The position numbers and the translations under genes are program-made. Positions 9,318 through 18,198 of a stretch of DNA of 64,000 nt are shown piece by piece. Origin of the DNA: Ruminococcus sp. YRD2003 (GTDB taxonomy: Bacteria; Bacillota; Clostridia; Oscillospirales; Ruminococcaceae). The notes under the pieces are model-generated. The model made no database searches. It had not been told where the DNA came from and saw only the letters and a list, made by a program, of their open reading frames with translations. Where the stretch lies: positions 100,585-164,584 of the forward strand of contig FNZT01000004.1 in the NCBI GenBank assembly GCA_900109435.1. The letters are read 5' to 3'. The stretch's first letter is position 1. Every line of letters begins with the position of its first letter.

Positions 9318-10124
9318 ATGAAAAAATATCGAAGCCTTTTCCTTTTTACAATTATAACTTCTGTCATACTGCTCGGGGCGACTGTCGTTTTGCTCTATTT
9401 TTCGGCTAAACGTCAGCAGAATGACCGCTATATCACCATCGACCCCGATACGATCCGGCTCGTACAGCTTGAGGCTCCGAAGGAGGGCGACCCTATCGCT
9501 GTTGTCGAAACTACCCTCGGAGAGGTGCGCTTCGTCCTCTATCCCGACCGCTCGCCGAATGCCGTCAGGAACTTCACCGAGCTCGCCGAGAGCGGCTGGT
9601 ACGACGATACCTTTGTATTCGATTCACGCGAGGGCATATACGCCTCCGTGGGCTGTAAGCAGAAAAACGGCGATATATCAGGCGAGGCGGACAGTTCACG
9701 CGAGAGGACCGAGCGCGAGCTCAGCCAGGACCTCTGGACTTTCCGCGGCGCTGTCTGCATGGTCAATACCGCTAAGGACAGCTCGTTCAAAAATAAGCTC
9801 ATGGGCGGCGGTAAATTCTATAACGGCTCGTGCTTTATGTTCATCGACGAGGTCGAGCTCGACGACGAGGCTAAGCAGGAGCTCCTCGACGCCTCCGACA
9901 ATAAGGAGCTCGGACAGGCTTTCCTCGACCTCGGCGGCGTGCCGAACCTCTCTCAGCAGGTGACTGTCATCGGACAGGTGTATGAGGGGCTCGATGTCAT
10001 CGACAAGCTGACCTCCCTCGAGACCGAAAATAACGGGAAATATATGATACCCAAGGACGATATCAGGATCCTTTCTGTCAAAATTGATACCTATTCCGCC
10101 GAAAACAGCGCCGATATCAAGTGA
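9318..10124 (+). CDS. Membrane-anchored, degenerate cyclophilin-type protein
   Basis: The 268-residue product starts with a short positive stretch and one membrane helix (about residues 5-28), then a cyclophilin-like domain (VVETTLGEVRFVLYPDRSPNAVRNFTELA begins at about 62). Cyclophilins catalyse peptidyl-prolyl isomerisation, here presumably outside the membrane. However, the catalytic FHR..QGGD segment is replaced by FDSREGIYASVGCKQ, so the arginine and QGG residues are missing. It may be a binding protein rather than an isomerase. SD GAGGTG. It directly precedes a lipoprotein with two complete cyclophilin domains, which has its own promoter. Confidence 0.75.
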   Translation: MKKYRSLFLFTIITSVILLGATVVLLYFSAKRQQNDRYITIDPDTIRLVQLEAPKEGDPIAVVETTLGEVRFVLYPDRSPNAVRNFTELAESGWYDDTFVFDSREGIYASVGCKQKNGDISGEADSSRERTERELSQDLWTFRGAVCMVNTAKDSSFKNKLMGGGKFYNGSCFMFIDEVELDDEAKQELLDASDNKELGQAFLDLGGVPNLSQQVTVIGQVYEGLDVIDKLTSLETENNGKYMIPKDDIRILSVKIDTYSAENSADIK

Positions 10125-10193
10125 TTATCAAGCATTTGATGCTCGGTTTTATCAAAGGTTTGACCGAAATTGCCAAAAAATTCCGTCAAAGTA

Positions 10194-10222
10194 TTTACAA
10201 ATCCAAAATTATGTTGTATAAT
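10194..10222 (+). promoter_or_regulatory. Promoter of the double-cyclophilin lipoprotein
   Basis: TTTACA (10194-10199), 17 bp, TATAAT (10217-10222), about 90 bp upstream of the ATG at 10313. Confidence 0.7.
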
Positions 10223-10312
10223 GAATGGGTTGAGATGTAAACTATCTATGTCTGTACATTAATGTAACTACAGTGAAATTGACTGTTTGTGATCGATATA
10301 AGGAGTGGAACA

Positions 10313-11842
10313 ATGAATAAAAAGAAGCTTTTGGCTCTCGCACTCTGCGGTATTATGGCGTCTTCCGCCTTCGCAGGCTGCGGCAAGGATGTCGAGATAA
10401 GTGAAGGCAGCTCGGTCGAGGCAACTACTCAGGCTGCTGCTCCCGCAGAGGTCGACATCATGAACTTCACAGCTCCCGAAAAGGGCGATACTATCATTGA
10501 AATGAATATCAGGGACTACGGCACCGTAAAAATACGCCTCTTCCCCGAGTACGCCGACAAAGCCTGCGAGAACTTCGTTGAGCTCGCTAAGAAGGGCTAT
10601 TACGACGGCCTCACTTTCCACCGCGTTATCAGGGACTTTATGATACAGGGCGGCGACCCGACAGGTACGGGCGGCGGCGGAGAGTCCGTTTGGGGCGGCG
10701 AGTTCGACGGCGGTACAGACCCGCACCTCGCTCACGTATCGGGCGCTCTTGCATACGCTAATTCGGGCGGCACTGAGACGGACGGCAGTCAGTTCTACAT
10801 CGTGACAGGTACTCAGGATATAACCGACGACCTCTTTGCCTCCTATGAGGGCTACGGCTACAGTTTCTCCAACAAGCAGAAGGAGATATTCAAGCAGGCG
10901 GGCGGCGCTCCGTTCCTCGACGGTAATTATACCGTGTTCGGTCAGGTCATCGACGGTCTCGATGTGGTGTTCAGAGCACAGTATGTCGCTACAAACGCCA
11001 ACGACAAGCCCCTTAACGATCTCGTTATAGATTCGGTTAAGGTCACCGAGTATAACGGCGAGGAGATAAAGTGGTATCTCAAGGATTACAACTACGACGA
11101 CCCGACTAAGGCTGACGTCGTGAACTATACTGCTCCCGCTGAGGGAGAGACTATTGTCAAGATGAAGATAAAGGACTACGGCGAAGTAAAGTTCAAGCTC
11201 TTCCCCGAGTATGTCCCCGAGGCTGTCGAGAACTTCGTTACCCACGCTAAGGACGGATATTACGATGGTCTGACCTTCCACCGCATCATCGACGAGTTCA
11301 TGATACAGGGCGGTGACCCGCTCGGTACAGGTACGGGCGGCGAGTCCATCTGGGGCGAGAAGTTCGACGGCGGCAAATACTTCAACCTTATCCATGCGGC
11401 AGGCGCTCTCGCTTACGCTAATTCGGGCGGCACCGATTCCGACGGAAGTCAGTTCTATATCGTTACAGGTTCGGTATTCGACGAGGATGAGCTCGCAGGT
11501 GCGGCTCAGTGTACCGACTCTGCAAAGAAGGTGTACACCACTTACGGCGGAGCACCGTGGCTCGACGGTAATTATACCGTGTTCGGTCAGGTGTTCGACG
11601 GACTTGACGTCGTATTCAAGATACAGAAGGCCGAGACAGGCGACAATGACAAGCCTGTCAAGGATGTCATCATCGAATCTGTGACCGTCGAGGAGTACGA
11701 CGGTTCTCCGCTTCGCTGGTATCCCTCCGATTATGAGGGCATCGGCGACAGCACCGAGGCTGAGGAGACCTCCGAGGAGGAGACCGAGGCTGAGACGACC
11801 GAGGAGGCTTCCGAAGAGGAGACCACCGAGAGAACCGTATGA
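10313..11842 (+). CDS. Peptidyl-prolyl isomerase lipoprotein with two cyclophilin domains
   Basis: The ATG at 10313 was chosen because AAGGAG lies 7 nt upstream; the frame is open for eight more codons. The 509-residue product starts MNKKKLLALALCG and has a lipobox ending in FAGC (cysteine about residue 23), so it should be a lipoprotein on the outer face of the membrane. Two tandem cyclophilin domains follow (about 55-245 and 270-465). Each has the full active-site segment: FHRVIRDFMIQGGDP and FHRIIDEFMIQGGDP. An acidic Glu/Thr-rich tail ends the protein. It probably helps fold secreted proteins, plausibly extracellular hydrolases (inference). Confidence 0.9.
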   Translation: MNKKKLLALALCGIMASSAFAGCGKDVEISEGSSVEATTQAAAPAEVDIMNFTAPEKGDTIIEMNIRDYGTVKIRLFPEYADKACENFVELAKKGYYDGLTFHRVIRDFMIQGGDPTGTGGGGESVWGGEFDGGTDPHLAHVSGALAYANSGGTETDGSQFYIVTGTQDITDDLFASYEGYGYSFSNKQKEIFKQAGGAPFLDGNYTVFGQVIDGLDVVFRAQYVATNANDKPLNDLVIDSVKVTEYNGEEIKWYLKDYNYDDPTKADVVNYTAPAEGETIVKMKIKDYGEVKFKLFPEYVPEAVENFVTHAKDGYYDGLTFHRIIDEFMIQGGDPLGTGTGGESIWGEKFDGGKYFNLIHAAGALAYANSGGTDSDGSQFYIVTGSVFDEDELAGAAQCTDSAKKVYTTYGGAPWLDGNYTVFGQVFDGLDVVFKIQKAETGDNDKPVKDVIIESVTVEEYDGSPLRWYPSDYEGIGDSTEAEETSEEETEAETTEEASEEETTERTV

Positions 11843-11922
11843 TCTGTGCCGAGTGCATATGAAAACAAAAGAAAGAGGTCGGGGAGACAGATAGAAGCCC
11901 GACAAATAAGGAGAGAATTCAT

Positions 11923-13224
11923 TTGGATAAGTTTGTGATAAAGGGCGGCAGACGCCTTGAAGGTGAAGTCACCATAAGCGGTGCCAAGAACGCCGCTGTG
12001 GCTATTCTTCCCGCTGTTATACTTTCCGACGAGCCTTGCGTTATCGAGAATGTTCCCTCGATAAGCGATGTCAATATCTGCTTACAGATACTCGAGGAGA
12101 TGGGCGCGGGCGTCGAGGCTGTCGGCGCCAACGCTTACCGCATTGACCCCACTACCATAAACAAGGTATGCGTGCCCTATGAGTACGCGAGAAAGATGCG
12201 CGCTTCCTACTACTTCCTCGGTGCTCTGCTCGGCAGGTACAATAAGGCTCGCGTGTCCATGCCGGGAGGATGTCCCCTCGGTGACCGTCCCATAGACCAG
12301 CACCTCAAGGCGTTTTCGGCTCTCGGGGCTGAGTATTCGCTCAGTCAGGGCATGATAGACCTCAGAGCAGACAAGCTCAGGGGCGCTCAGATATTCTTCG
12401 ATGTCGTTACTGTCGGAGCTACGATGAATGCTATGCTTGCGGCTGTAAAGGCTGAGGGTCTTACCATTATCGAGAATGCCGCCAAGGAGCCTCATATCGT
12501 CGACCTCGCAAACTTCCTAAACTCCATGGGCGCCAACATCATGGGCGCAGGTACCGACGTCATCAAGGTAAGAGGCGTTGAGCACCTCCACGGCACTACC
12601 TATTCCGTTATCCCCGACCAGATAGAGGCGGGTACATTTATGGTGGCTATCGCCGCTACAAAGGGCGATGCTATCGTCAAGAACGTTATCCCCAAGCACC
12701 TCGAGTCCATAACCAAGAAGCTCGAGAAGATAGGCGTGAACATAGAACAATTCGATGACAGCATCCACGTATGGGTGGACGGTCCGCTCGTAAAGGCGAA
12801 CATCAAGACCGCTCCGCATCCAGGTTTCCCGACGGATATGCAGTCGCAGATAGCTACTCTGCTCACTCTCGCTGAGGGCACGAGCATCATCACCGAGAAT
12901 ATCTGGGAGCAGCGCTTCCGCTACGTTGACGAGCTCAGACGTATGGGCGCGGATATAACCGTAAACGGCAAGGTCGCTCTCATTGAGGGTACAGGCAAGC
13001 TCATGGGCGCTCCCGTGAAGGCGTGCGACCTCAGAGCAGGCGCGGCGCTCATCATCGCGGGTCTCGCGGCGAGCGGCGTAACCGAGATAGAGGATATCTT
13101 CCACATCGAGCGCGGCTACGACTGCATGGAGGGCAAGCTCCGTGCAATGGGTGCGGACATTGAAAAGGTCAGTGTCCCCGACAAGCCGAATGCGAAGACG
13201 GAGAATACAAAGGCTGCTGTTTAA
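11923..13224 (+). CDS. murA: UDP-N-acetylglucosamine 1-carboxyvinyltransferase MurA
   Basis: MurA transfers enolpyruvate from PEP to UDP-GlcNAc, the first committed step of peptidoglycan synthesis. The start is a TTG at 11923 with AAGGAG 9 nt upstream. The 433-residue protein has the N-terminal KGGRRLEGEVTISGAKNAA segment with the conserved Lys22-Asn23. The active-site cysteine (about residue 117) lies in MPGGCPLGDRP, the site attacked by fosfomycin. Length is normal. A terminator follows within 10 bp. It shows no overlap with neighbours and is probably the last gene of the transcript that starts at the lipoprotein gene. Confidence 0.95.
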   Translation: MDKFVIKGGRRLEGEVTISGAKNAAVAILPAVILSDEPCVIENVPSISDVNICLQILEEMGAGVEAVGANAYRIDPTTINKVCVPYEYARKMRASYYFLGALLGRYNKARVSMPGGCPLGDRPIDQHLKAFSALGAEYSLSQGMIDLRADKLRGAQIFFDVVTVGATMNAMLAAVKAEGLTIIENAAKEPHIVDLANFLNSMGANIMGAGTDVIKVRGVEHLHGTTYSVIPDQIEAGTFMVAIAATKGDAIVKNVIPKHLESITKKLEKIGVNIEQFDDSIHVWVDGPLVKANIKTAPHPGFPTDMQSQIATLLTLAEGTSIITENIWEQRFRYVDELRRMGADITVNGKVALIEGTGKLMGAPVKACDLRAGAALIIAGLAASGVTEIEDIFHIERGYDCMEGKLRAMGADIEKVSVPDKPNAKTENTKAAV

Positions 13225-13229
13225 GCGGT

Positions 13230-13265
13230 AAAGACCTCGGCCATTGACCGGGGTCTTTTTATTTT
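13230..13265 (+). terminator. Terminator after murA
   Basis: An 11-bp stem with one G-T wobble (AAAGACCTCGG / CCGGGGTCTTT, 13230-13240 with 13248-13258) and a 7-nt loop, followed by TTTATTTTT. Confidence 0.85.
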
Positions 13266-13329
13266 TCAATGTTTATCCGGGAATGCGGCGGCGCCTTGTA
13301 AAAAAATTGCCGAAATTGCGGCTCAGCTA

Positions 13330-13358
13330 TTGCAAAAGTTTCTGAAATGTAGTATAAT
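13330..13358 (+). promoter_or_regulatory. Promoter of the YfhO-family gene
   Basis: TTGCAA (13330-13335), 17 bp, TATAAT (13353-13358), about 68 bp before the TTG start. Confidence 0.75.
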
Positions 13359-13425
13359 TATTAAGATATTATAATCGGGTAATATGGCATATTTTGCCGC
13401 CCCGACAAAAAAAGGAGGAACAACA

Positions 13426-16400
13426 TTGGCAAAAACTAAGTCCGTCAGCAAGGCTCCCGCTGCCGCTCTGAAGTACCCGATAAAGCCGCCTGCGTACGTC
13501 AAGTACAGGTGGGCTTACTACATTGCGGCTTTCCTTATACCCGCTCTGCTGACTCTTCTCGCCTATGCGCTCTTCGGAGTATATCCCTTCGGCGAACGCT
13601 CTGTACTGACTCTCGACCTTAACGGTCAGTACGTCTACTATTTTGAAAATATCCGCGACGCTTTCTGGAGCGGCAGAAATCCCCTCTACAGCTGGGGACG
13701 CAACCTCTCGGGAGGCTATCAGGGCGTTATCGGTTACTACCTCGCAAGCCCGTTTACCTTCATCGTTATCCTGCTCCCGAGAAAAATGATAATCGAGAGC
13801 CTGATGATAATGCAGCTCTGTAAGGTCGGCGCGTGCGGCGTTACCTTCTGTGCTTATGCTCAGAAGTCCAAGAACGTACCGCCTCTCCCGTCACTGCTCT
13901 TCTCGACGATGTACGCTCTCATGGCTTTCGTCGCCATCCAGCTCATCGACCCCATGTGGGTGGACGGCCCTATCTTCCTGCCCCTTATCATTCTCGGTCT
14001 TGAGTATCTGATCGACGACGGCAGAAAGGTAAACTTCATTATCCCCACAGCGCTCATGTTCATCGCAAACTTCTACATCGGTTTCATGGTCGCTATCTTC
14101 GTGGGTATCTACTTTGTATACTACCTCTTCTTCGGTACGAAGAGAAAGTTCGACTTAAAGGGCTATGCAGTCGTTATCGGCAGAATGGCACTCGCTACGG
14201 GTACTGTGCTGCTGTGCAGCTACATCATGATAATGCCCGTATACAACGCGCTCGCGCTCGGTAAGTTCGACTTCTCGAAACCCGATTACAGCCTGCGCAC
14301 GATGTTCAATCCCATCGAGCTCCTCGCTACCTTCCTCCCCGACCAGTACTACTCCGTAAACGTTGACGAGGGTACGAGAATGTACGGTCGTCCCGAGGTT
14401 TACTGCGGCGTGCTCAGCTTCGTGCTCGCTCCGCTTTACTTCTTCAATAAGAATATCAAGAGAAACCGCAAGATAGGCTACGGTCTGCTGCTCTTCATCA
14501 TGTTCTTCAGTATGTGGATAAAGCCTGTCAATATGATGTGGCACGGCGGTCAGGACCCGAACTGGCTCCCCTACAGATACTCTTTCCTCGTATCGTTCAT
14601 CGTCGTTTCTATGGCGGCTGAGACGTTCTCCAAGCTTGAGGGCTACAAGCTCAATGTTGCTGTGCCCGCAGGTGTGTTCGGTGTTCTCGCGGCGCTCATC
14701 TTCATCTTCGATGCCGTTATGCCCAACTTCAACTACAACGAGGAGCGCTATAAGTACGTTGCCAAGCTCCCGTACAAGACTACCCTCAACATAAACGGGC
14801 AGTCCGTTGAGCACCTCTGGCTCGGTACGCTTGCTTTCGGCGCCGCCCTCGCGGCGATATACCTGACGTTCGTTTACAGCTACAGCCACGCCAAGACCAA
14901 GAAGACCCGCAACTATATTGCGGCAGGCATGGCAGTGTTCGTTCTGTTCGAGGCAGGCTATAACACCTTCGATACTATCCTCAAGATAGACAAGGAGGTA
15001 TACTATTCCTCAAAGAAGTCCTACGATACTATCATGGACGCTCCCAATGTGGCTGCTCAGCTCGAGGAGTACGACAGCGGCTTCTACCGCACCGAAAAGA
15101 CCTTCTTCCGAAATGTCAACGACAACCAAGCCTACGGCTTCAAGGGTATCTCGCATTCGAGCTCGGTCATGAATACAAGAGCTATCAACTTCATCGAGAC
15201 TCTCGGTTATACCACCAAGAGCTACGAGACAAGATACGACGGCAATACACCCGTTGCGGATTCACTGCTCGGTATCAAGTACGTGCTCAATGACCCCGCA
15301 AGAAACAGCTCCAAGGGCAAGTCGCTTCTCAGCCCGTACTACGACCTCGTTTATACAAGCACCTATGTTCACGACGGTCACGACGCTGACCTCGAAGTGT
15401 ACAAGAATCCCGATGCGCTTCCGATAGGCTTTATGGCTGATGACGATATCCTCCGACTCAGCTTCCTCGGAAACGATAACCCATTCAACAGTATGAACAA
15501 CTTCCTCAGCTCGCTGACAGGAAATACCCCCGACTATTCGGGCGCGCTCCAGCCGAAGCAGTACTTCTGGCGCATTGCGGAGAATCCCGAGGTCGAGCTC
15601 AACGAGTGCTGGGAGTCGAACTACAACGGTCAGCACTGCTATAACGCAAATGCGGGCGCAGGCGACCCCACTGTCCGCATCCACCTTACGACGCAGAGCG
15701 ATGACTGCCTGTATATGTTCCTCAAGTCGGACAACCCCAAGAAGTGCAACCTCTGGGTATCCGATACCAAGAACGAGGAGACAGGCGAATTCGAGGACTT
15801 CGAGGGCTTCGGTCAGTATTACGACGGCTATGATTACTCTATCGTCAACCTCGGCTCGTATCCCGCAGGTACAGACATCGAGATACGTATGACTATCATT
15901 CAGGGCGACAAGACGGGCAATAACGAGTATATCATGATAAAGGACTTCCAGTTCTACCACTTCGATTACAACGCTTTCCACGAGGATGTCCTCAACCTTC
16001 AGGAGAACCCGTGGAGCCTTGACCTCGAAAAGACCAGGGACGACTACCTCGTGGGCGATGTGGACGTCAAGGAGGGACAGATACTCTATACCTCCATTCC
16101 ATATGAGCCCGGCTGGACTATCAAGGTCGACGGAAAGAAGCTCGACGAGAAGTTCAAGGAAACTGTCACCGATTCGGGCATGAACCTCGCTGTAAACGAG
16201 ACTAACGGAGACGACGGTGAGTACATCGTGCTCAACGCGCTCATAGGTCTGAGACTGCCTGAGGGTCACCATACCGTTACGATGAAGTATTCGCCTCCCG
16301 GATTCCGTGCAGGCGTGCTGCTCCTCTTCGTAGGTATCGCTGTGATCGTGCTGTTCATCATCAAGGACAGAAAAAACAACATCATACTCGTTCAGGAGCG

Positions 16401-16860
16401 CGAGTACCGCGAGCTCCGCAAAAAGGGCATAGACCCCGAGGCGGCTGCGGAGGCACCCGCTGAAAAGGCTAAGATAATCAAGTCCAAGGGCGCTGTTGCC
16501 GAAAAGGTGTACAAGTCGGAGACTGAGAAAAAGAAGGACGCCGACGAAAGAGCTGCCAAGAAGGCTAAAGCAAAAGCAGCTAAGGAGGCTGCCGAGAAGG
16601 CTAAGGCTGAGGCTGAAAGAGCTGCTGCCGAGGCTGAGCGGGCTGCCGCGGAGGCTGAGGAGTTCGACGACGATGTCGACGATATCGCTGAAGAGGCTGC
16701 CGAGATAGCTGAGGAGTCCTCAGAAACAGCTGATGATACTGCGGAAGTGTCCGCAGAGAAGGCTGACGATGCTGCGGAAGAGTCGGCGGAAAAGGCTGAT
16801 GATGAGTCGGACGCCGATAGGCCCAAGAAAAACAGCGCGAAAAATAAGAAGAAAAAGTGA
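13426..16860 (+). CDS. YfhO family membrane protein
   Basis: The likely start is the TTG at 13426, 7 nt after AAAGGAGG; an ATG at 13384 is in frame but has no SD. The 1144-residue product has about a dozen membrane helices over roughly residues 15-500. It carries the family's hallmark FGERSVLTLDLNGQYVYYF near residue 50 and a large extracytoplasmic domain (about 515-950) before a final helix near 960-985. YfhO proteins are GT-C-like putative glycosyltransferases acting on lipid-linked sugars or teichoic acids. Unusual is a cytoplasmic tail of ~150 residues made of Ala/Glu/Lys repeats, predicted coiled coil, then an acidic stretch and a lysine-rich end. It is a monocistronic unit. Confidence 0.85.
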   Translation: MAKTKSVSKAPAAALKYPIKPPAYVKYRWAYYIAAFLIPALLTLLAYALFGVYPFGERSVLTLDLNGQYVYYFENIRDAFWSGRNPLYSWGRNLSGGYQGVIGYYLASPFTFIVILLPRKMIIESLMIMQLCKVGACGVTFCAYAQKSKNVPPLPSLLFSTMYALMAFVAIQLIDPMWVDGPIFLPLIILGLEYLIDDGRKVNFIIPTALMFIANFYIGFMVAIFVGIYFVYYLFFGTKRKFDLKGYAVVIGRMALATGTVLLCSYIMIMPVYNALALGKFDFSKPDYSLRTMFNPIELLATFLPDQYYSVNVDEGTRMYGRPEVYCGVLSFVLAPLYFFNKNIKRNRKIGYGLLLFIMFFSMWIKPVNMMWHGGQDPNWLPYRYSFLVSFIVVSMAAETFSKLEGYKLNVAVPAGVFGVLAALIFIFDAVMPNFNYNEERYKYVAKLPYKTTLNINGQSVEHLWLGTLAFGAALAAIYLTFVYSYSHAKTKKTRNYIAAGMAVFVLFEAGYNTFDTILKIDKEVYYSSKKSYDTIMDAPNVAAQLEEYDSGFYRTEKTFFRNVNDNQAYGFKGISHSSSVMNTRAINFIETLGYTTKSYETRYDGNTPVADSLLGIKYVLNDPARNSSKGKSLLSPYYDLVYTSTYVHDGHDADLEVYKNPDALPIGFMADDDILRLSFLGNDNPFNSMNNFLSSLTGNTPDYSGALQPKQYFWRIAENPEVELNECWESNYNGQHCYNANAGAGDPTVRIHLTTQSDDCLYMFLKSDNPKKCNLWVSDTKNEETGEFEDFEGFGQYYDGYDYSIVNLGSYPAGTDIEIRMTIIQGDKTGNNEYIMIKDFQFYHFDYNAFHEDVLNLQENPWSLDLEKTRDDYLVGDVDVKEGQILYTSIPYEPGWTIKVDGKKLDEKFKETVTDSGMNLAVNETNGDDGEYIVLNALIGLRLPEGHHTVTMKYSPPGFRAGVLLLFVGIAVIVLFIIKDRKNNIILVQEREYRELRKKGIDPEAAAEAPAEKAKIIKSKGAVAEKVYKSETEKKKDADERAAKKAKAKAAKEAAEKAKAEAERAAAEAERAAAEAEEFDDDVDDIAEEAAEIAEESSETADDTAEVSAEKADDAAEESAEKADDESDADRPKKNSAKNKKKK

Positions 16861-16875
16861 TTTAAGACGAATTGT

Positions 16876-16908
16876 CCCTGTACGGTCTGCGTACAGGGGC
16901 TTTTTTTC
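16876..16908 (+). terminator. Terminator after the YfhO-family gene
   Basis: A 9-bp perfect stem CCCTGTACG / CGTACAGGG (16876-16884 with 16890-16898), 5-nt loop, followed by GCTTTTTTT. Confidence 0.9.
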
Positions 16909-16917
16909 GGTCGTATG

Positions 16918-16946
16918 TTGATTTTCTCGCAATTCTATGGTATAAT
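16918..16946 (+). promoter_or_regulatory. Promoter of birA
   Basis: TTGATT (16918-16923), 17 bp, TATAAT (16941-16946). It predicts a long leader of about 220 nt before the birA ATG. Confidence 0.75.
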
Positions 16947-16954
16947 GTCTGTAT

Positions 16955-17171
16955 TGGTCTGTGCCGTGGCGAAAATGTGTGGAACGGTTTGTCAGTGTGC
17001 TGCTGTCCGCTCGCCTGTTTTTCAGGCAGAAACGGTCCTCACCCTCGCTCTCATCACGGACCGCTGTGATCAATTGCAATAATATTGCTCTGACAATTAT
17101 TCTTCGCCAAGCTTTTCTTGGCAAGGCAGGGTTGGGCATCAACAATACGCGACGATAGGCAGGTCTTATTT
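16955..17171 (+). other. Long untranslated leader of birA with several stems
   Basis: The ~215-nt leader contains short inverted repeats: GCCTG/CAGGC around a T-rich loop (about 17015-17030), CGGTCC...GGACCG (about 17030-17065), AATAAT...ATTATT (about 17078-17101) and CCAAG/CTTGG (about 17110-17124). None is followed by a T-tract, so it is not a simple terminator. No known riboswitch family was recognised, and the short reading frames inside lack an SD. A role in controlling birA is possible but unproven. Confidence 0.35.
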
Positions 17172-18155
17172 ATGAACGTAAAGGATTCACTTCTTAAAGC
17201 ATTTGCTGAAGCAGGCAGAAACTATATCTCGGGCTCGGCACTTGCCGAGCAGCTCGGCGTAAGCAGAAACGCCGTATGGAAAGCTGTAAAGGCTCTCGAG
17301 AACGAGGGCTATATCATCGACTCGGTCACCGCAAAGGGCTACAGGCTCTCGGGACGAAGCAACCACCTCTCTGAACAACTCATTGCCGCCAAACTGGACT
17401 CTTCGGTCATAGGCAGCAGGATAATCGTGCTCGATGAGGTCGGTTCTACCAACAACTATGCCAAGGAGTTCACCGCAAAGGGAACTGCTAACGGCACTGT
17501 CATCGTTGCTGACAAGCAGTCCGCCGGCAAGGGCAGAATGGGCAGGAGCTTCGTTTCTCCCGCGGGAAAAGGGCTCTATATGAGCGTTATCCTTCACCCT
17601 GAGTTCAGCATTCAGACTGCTCCGCTCATCACCTCTCTGACGGCTGTTGCGGCCGCGGAGGCGATAGAGTCCCTCTGCAAGACGGATGTGCGCATAAAAT
17701 GGGTCAACGACCTCTACATTAACGACAAGAAGATAGCGGGCATCCTCACTGAAGCTTCGGTGGATATGGAAATGCGCGCCCTCGATATCGCGGTCATCGG
17801 TATCGGTATCAATGTCCGCAGGATAGGCGACAGCTTCGACGAGGAGCTTAGTTCGCGCGCTTCGTCTATCGAGGATGAGACGGGGATCGCTCTTGACCGC
17901 AATGAGCTATGCGCTGCGGTCATAAACAGTCTCGACGCTCACATCGCTAAGATCGAAAGCAGGGAGTACCTCCGCGAATACCGCCGCAGAGAAATGCTCA
18001 CGGGTAATATGATAACCGCTAAGGTAGGCAGTGAGACTATTACGGGCAAGGTCGTCGGCATCGACAGGAATGCGAATCTCATGGTCGAGACCGATAACGG
18101 TATCGTCCGCAGCCTCTCCTCGGGCGAGGCAAATCTGTGCAGGATAGCCAAATAA
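17172..18155 (+). CDS. birA: Biotin-protein ligase / biotin operon repressor BirA
   Basis: BirA activates biotin with ATP and attaches it to carboxylase biotin-carrier domains; forms with a helix-turn-helix also repress biotin genes. The ATG at 17172 is used because the family sequence starts there (MNVKDSLLKAF); only a weak GGCAGG precedes it. The 327-residue protein has an N-terminal HTH (SGSALAEQLGVSRNAVWKAV, about 18-37), so it is a bifunctional type. The ligase domain follows, with the ATP loop SAGKGRMGRSF (a variant of GRGRRGR) and KWVNDLYINDKKIAGILTE. A C-terminal SH3-like domain ends it. A bidirectional terminator separates it from the convergent psd. Confidence 0.93.
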   Translation: MNVKDSLLKAFAEAGRNYISGSALAEQLGVSRNAVWKAVKALENEGYIIDSVTAKGYRLSGRSNHLSEQLIAAKLDSSVIGSRIIVLDEVGSTNNYAKEFTAKGTANGTVIVADKQSAGKGRMGRSFVSPAGKGLYMSVILHPEFSIQTAPLITSLTAVAAAEAIESLCKTDVRIKWVNDLYINDKKIAGILTEASVDMEMRALDIAVIGIGINVRRIGDSFDEELSSRASSIEDETGIALDRNELCAAVINSLDAHIAKIESREYLREYRRREMLTGNMITAKVGSETITGKVVGIDRNANLMVETDNGIVRSLSSGEANLCRIAK

Positions 18156-18157
18156 AC

Positions 18158-18198
18158 AAAACGGACGCTGAGGTGTACACTCTCAGCGTCCGTTTTTT
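18158..18198. terminator. Bidirectional terminator between birA and psd
   Basis: A 12-bp perfect stem ACGGACGCTGAG / CTCAGCGTCCGT with flanking A- and T-tracts lies between the two convergent genes. Confidence 0.9.

Noticed and set aside
10131..10150. Terminator between the two cyclophilin genes
   Set aside because: The stem AGCAT/ATGCT is only 5 bp and the T-run is short; read-through is likely.
13384..13425. ATG at 13384 as the start of the YfhO-family protein
   Set aside because: It lacks an SD, whereas TTG at 13426 is 7 nt after AAAGGAGG.
16961..17158. Small protein gene in the birA leader
   Set aside because: No SD and no conserved pattern; it overlaps the putative structured leader.
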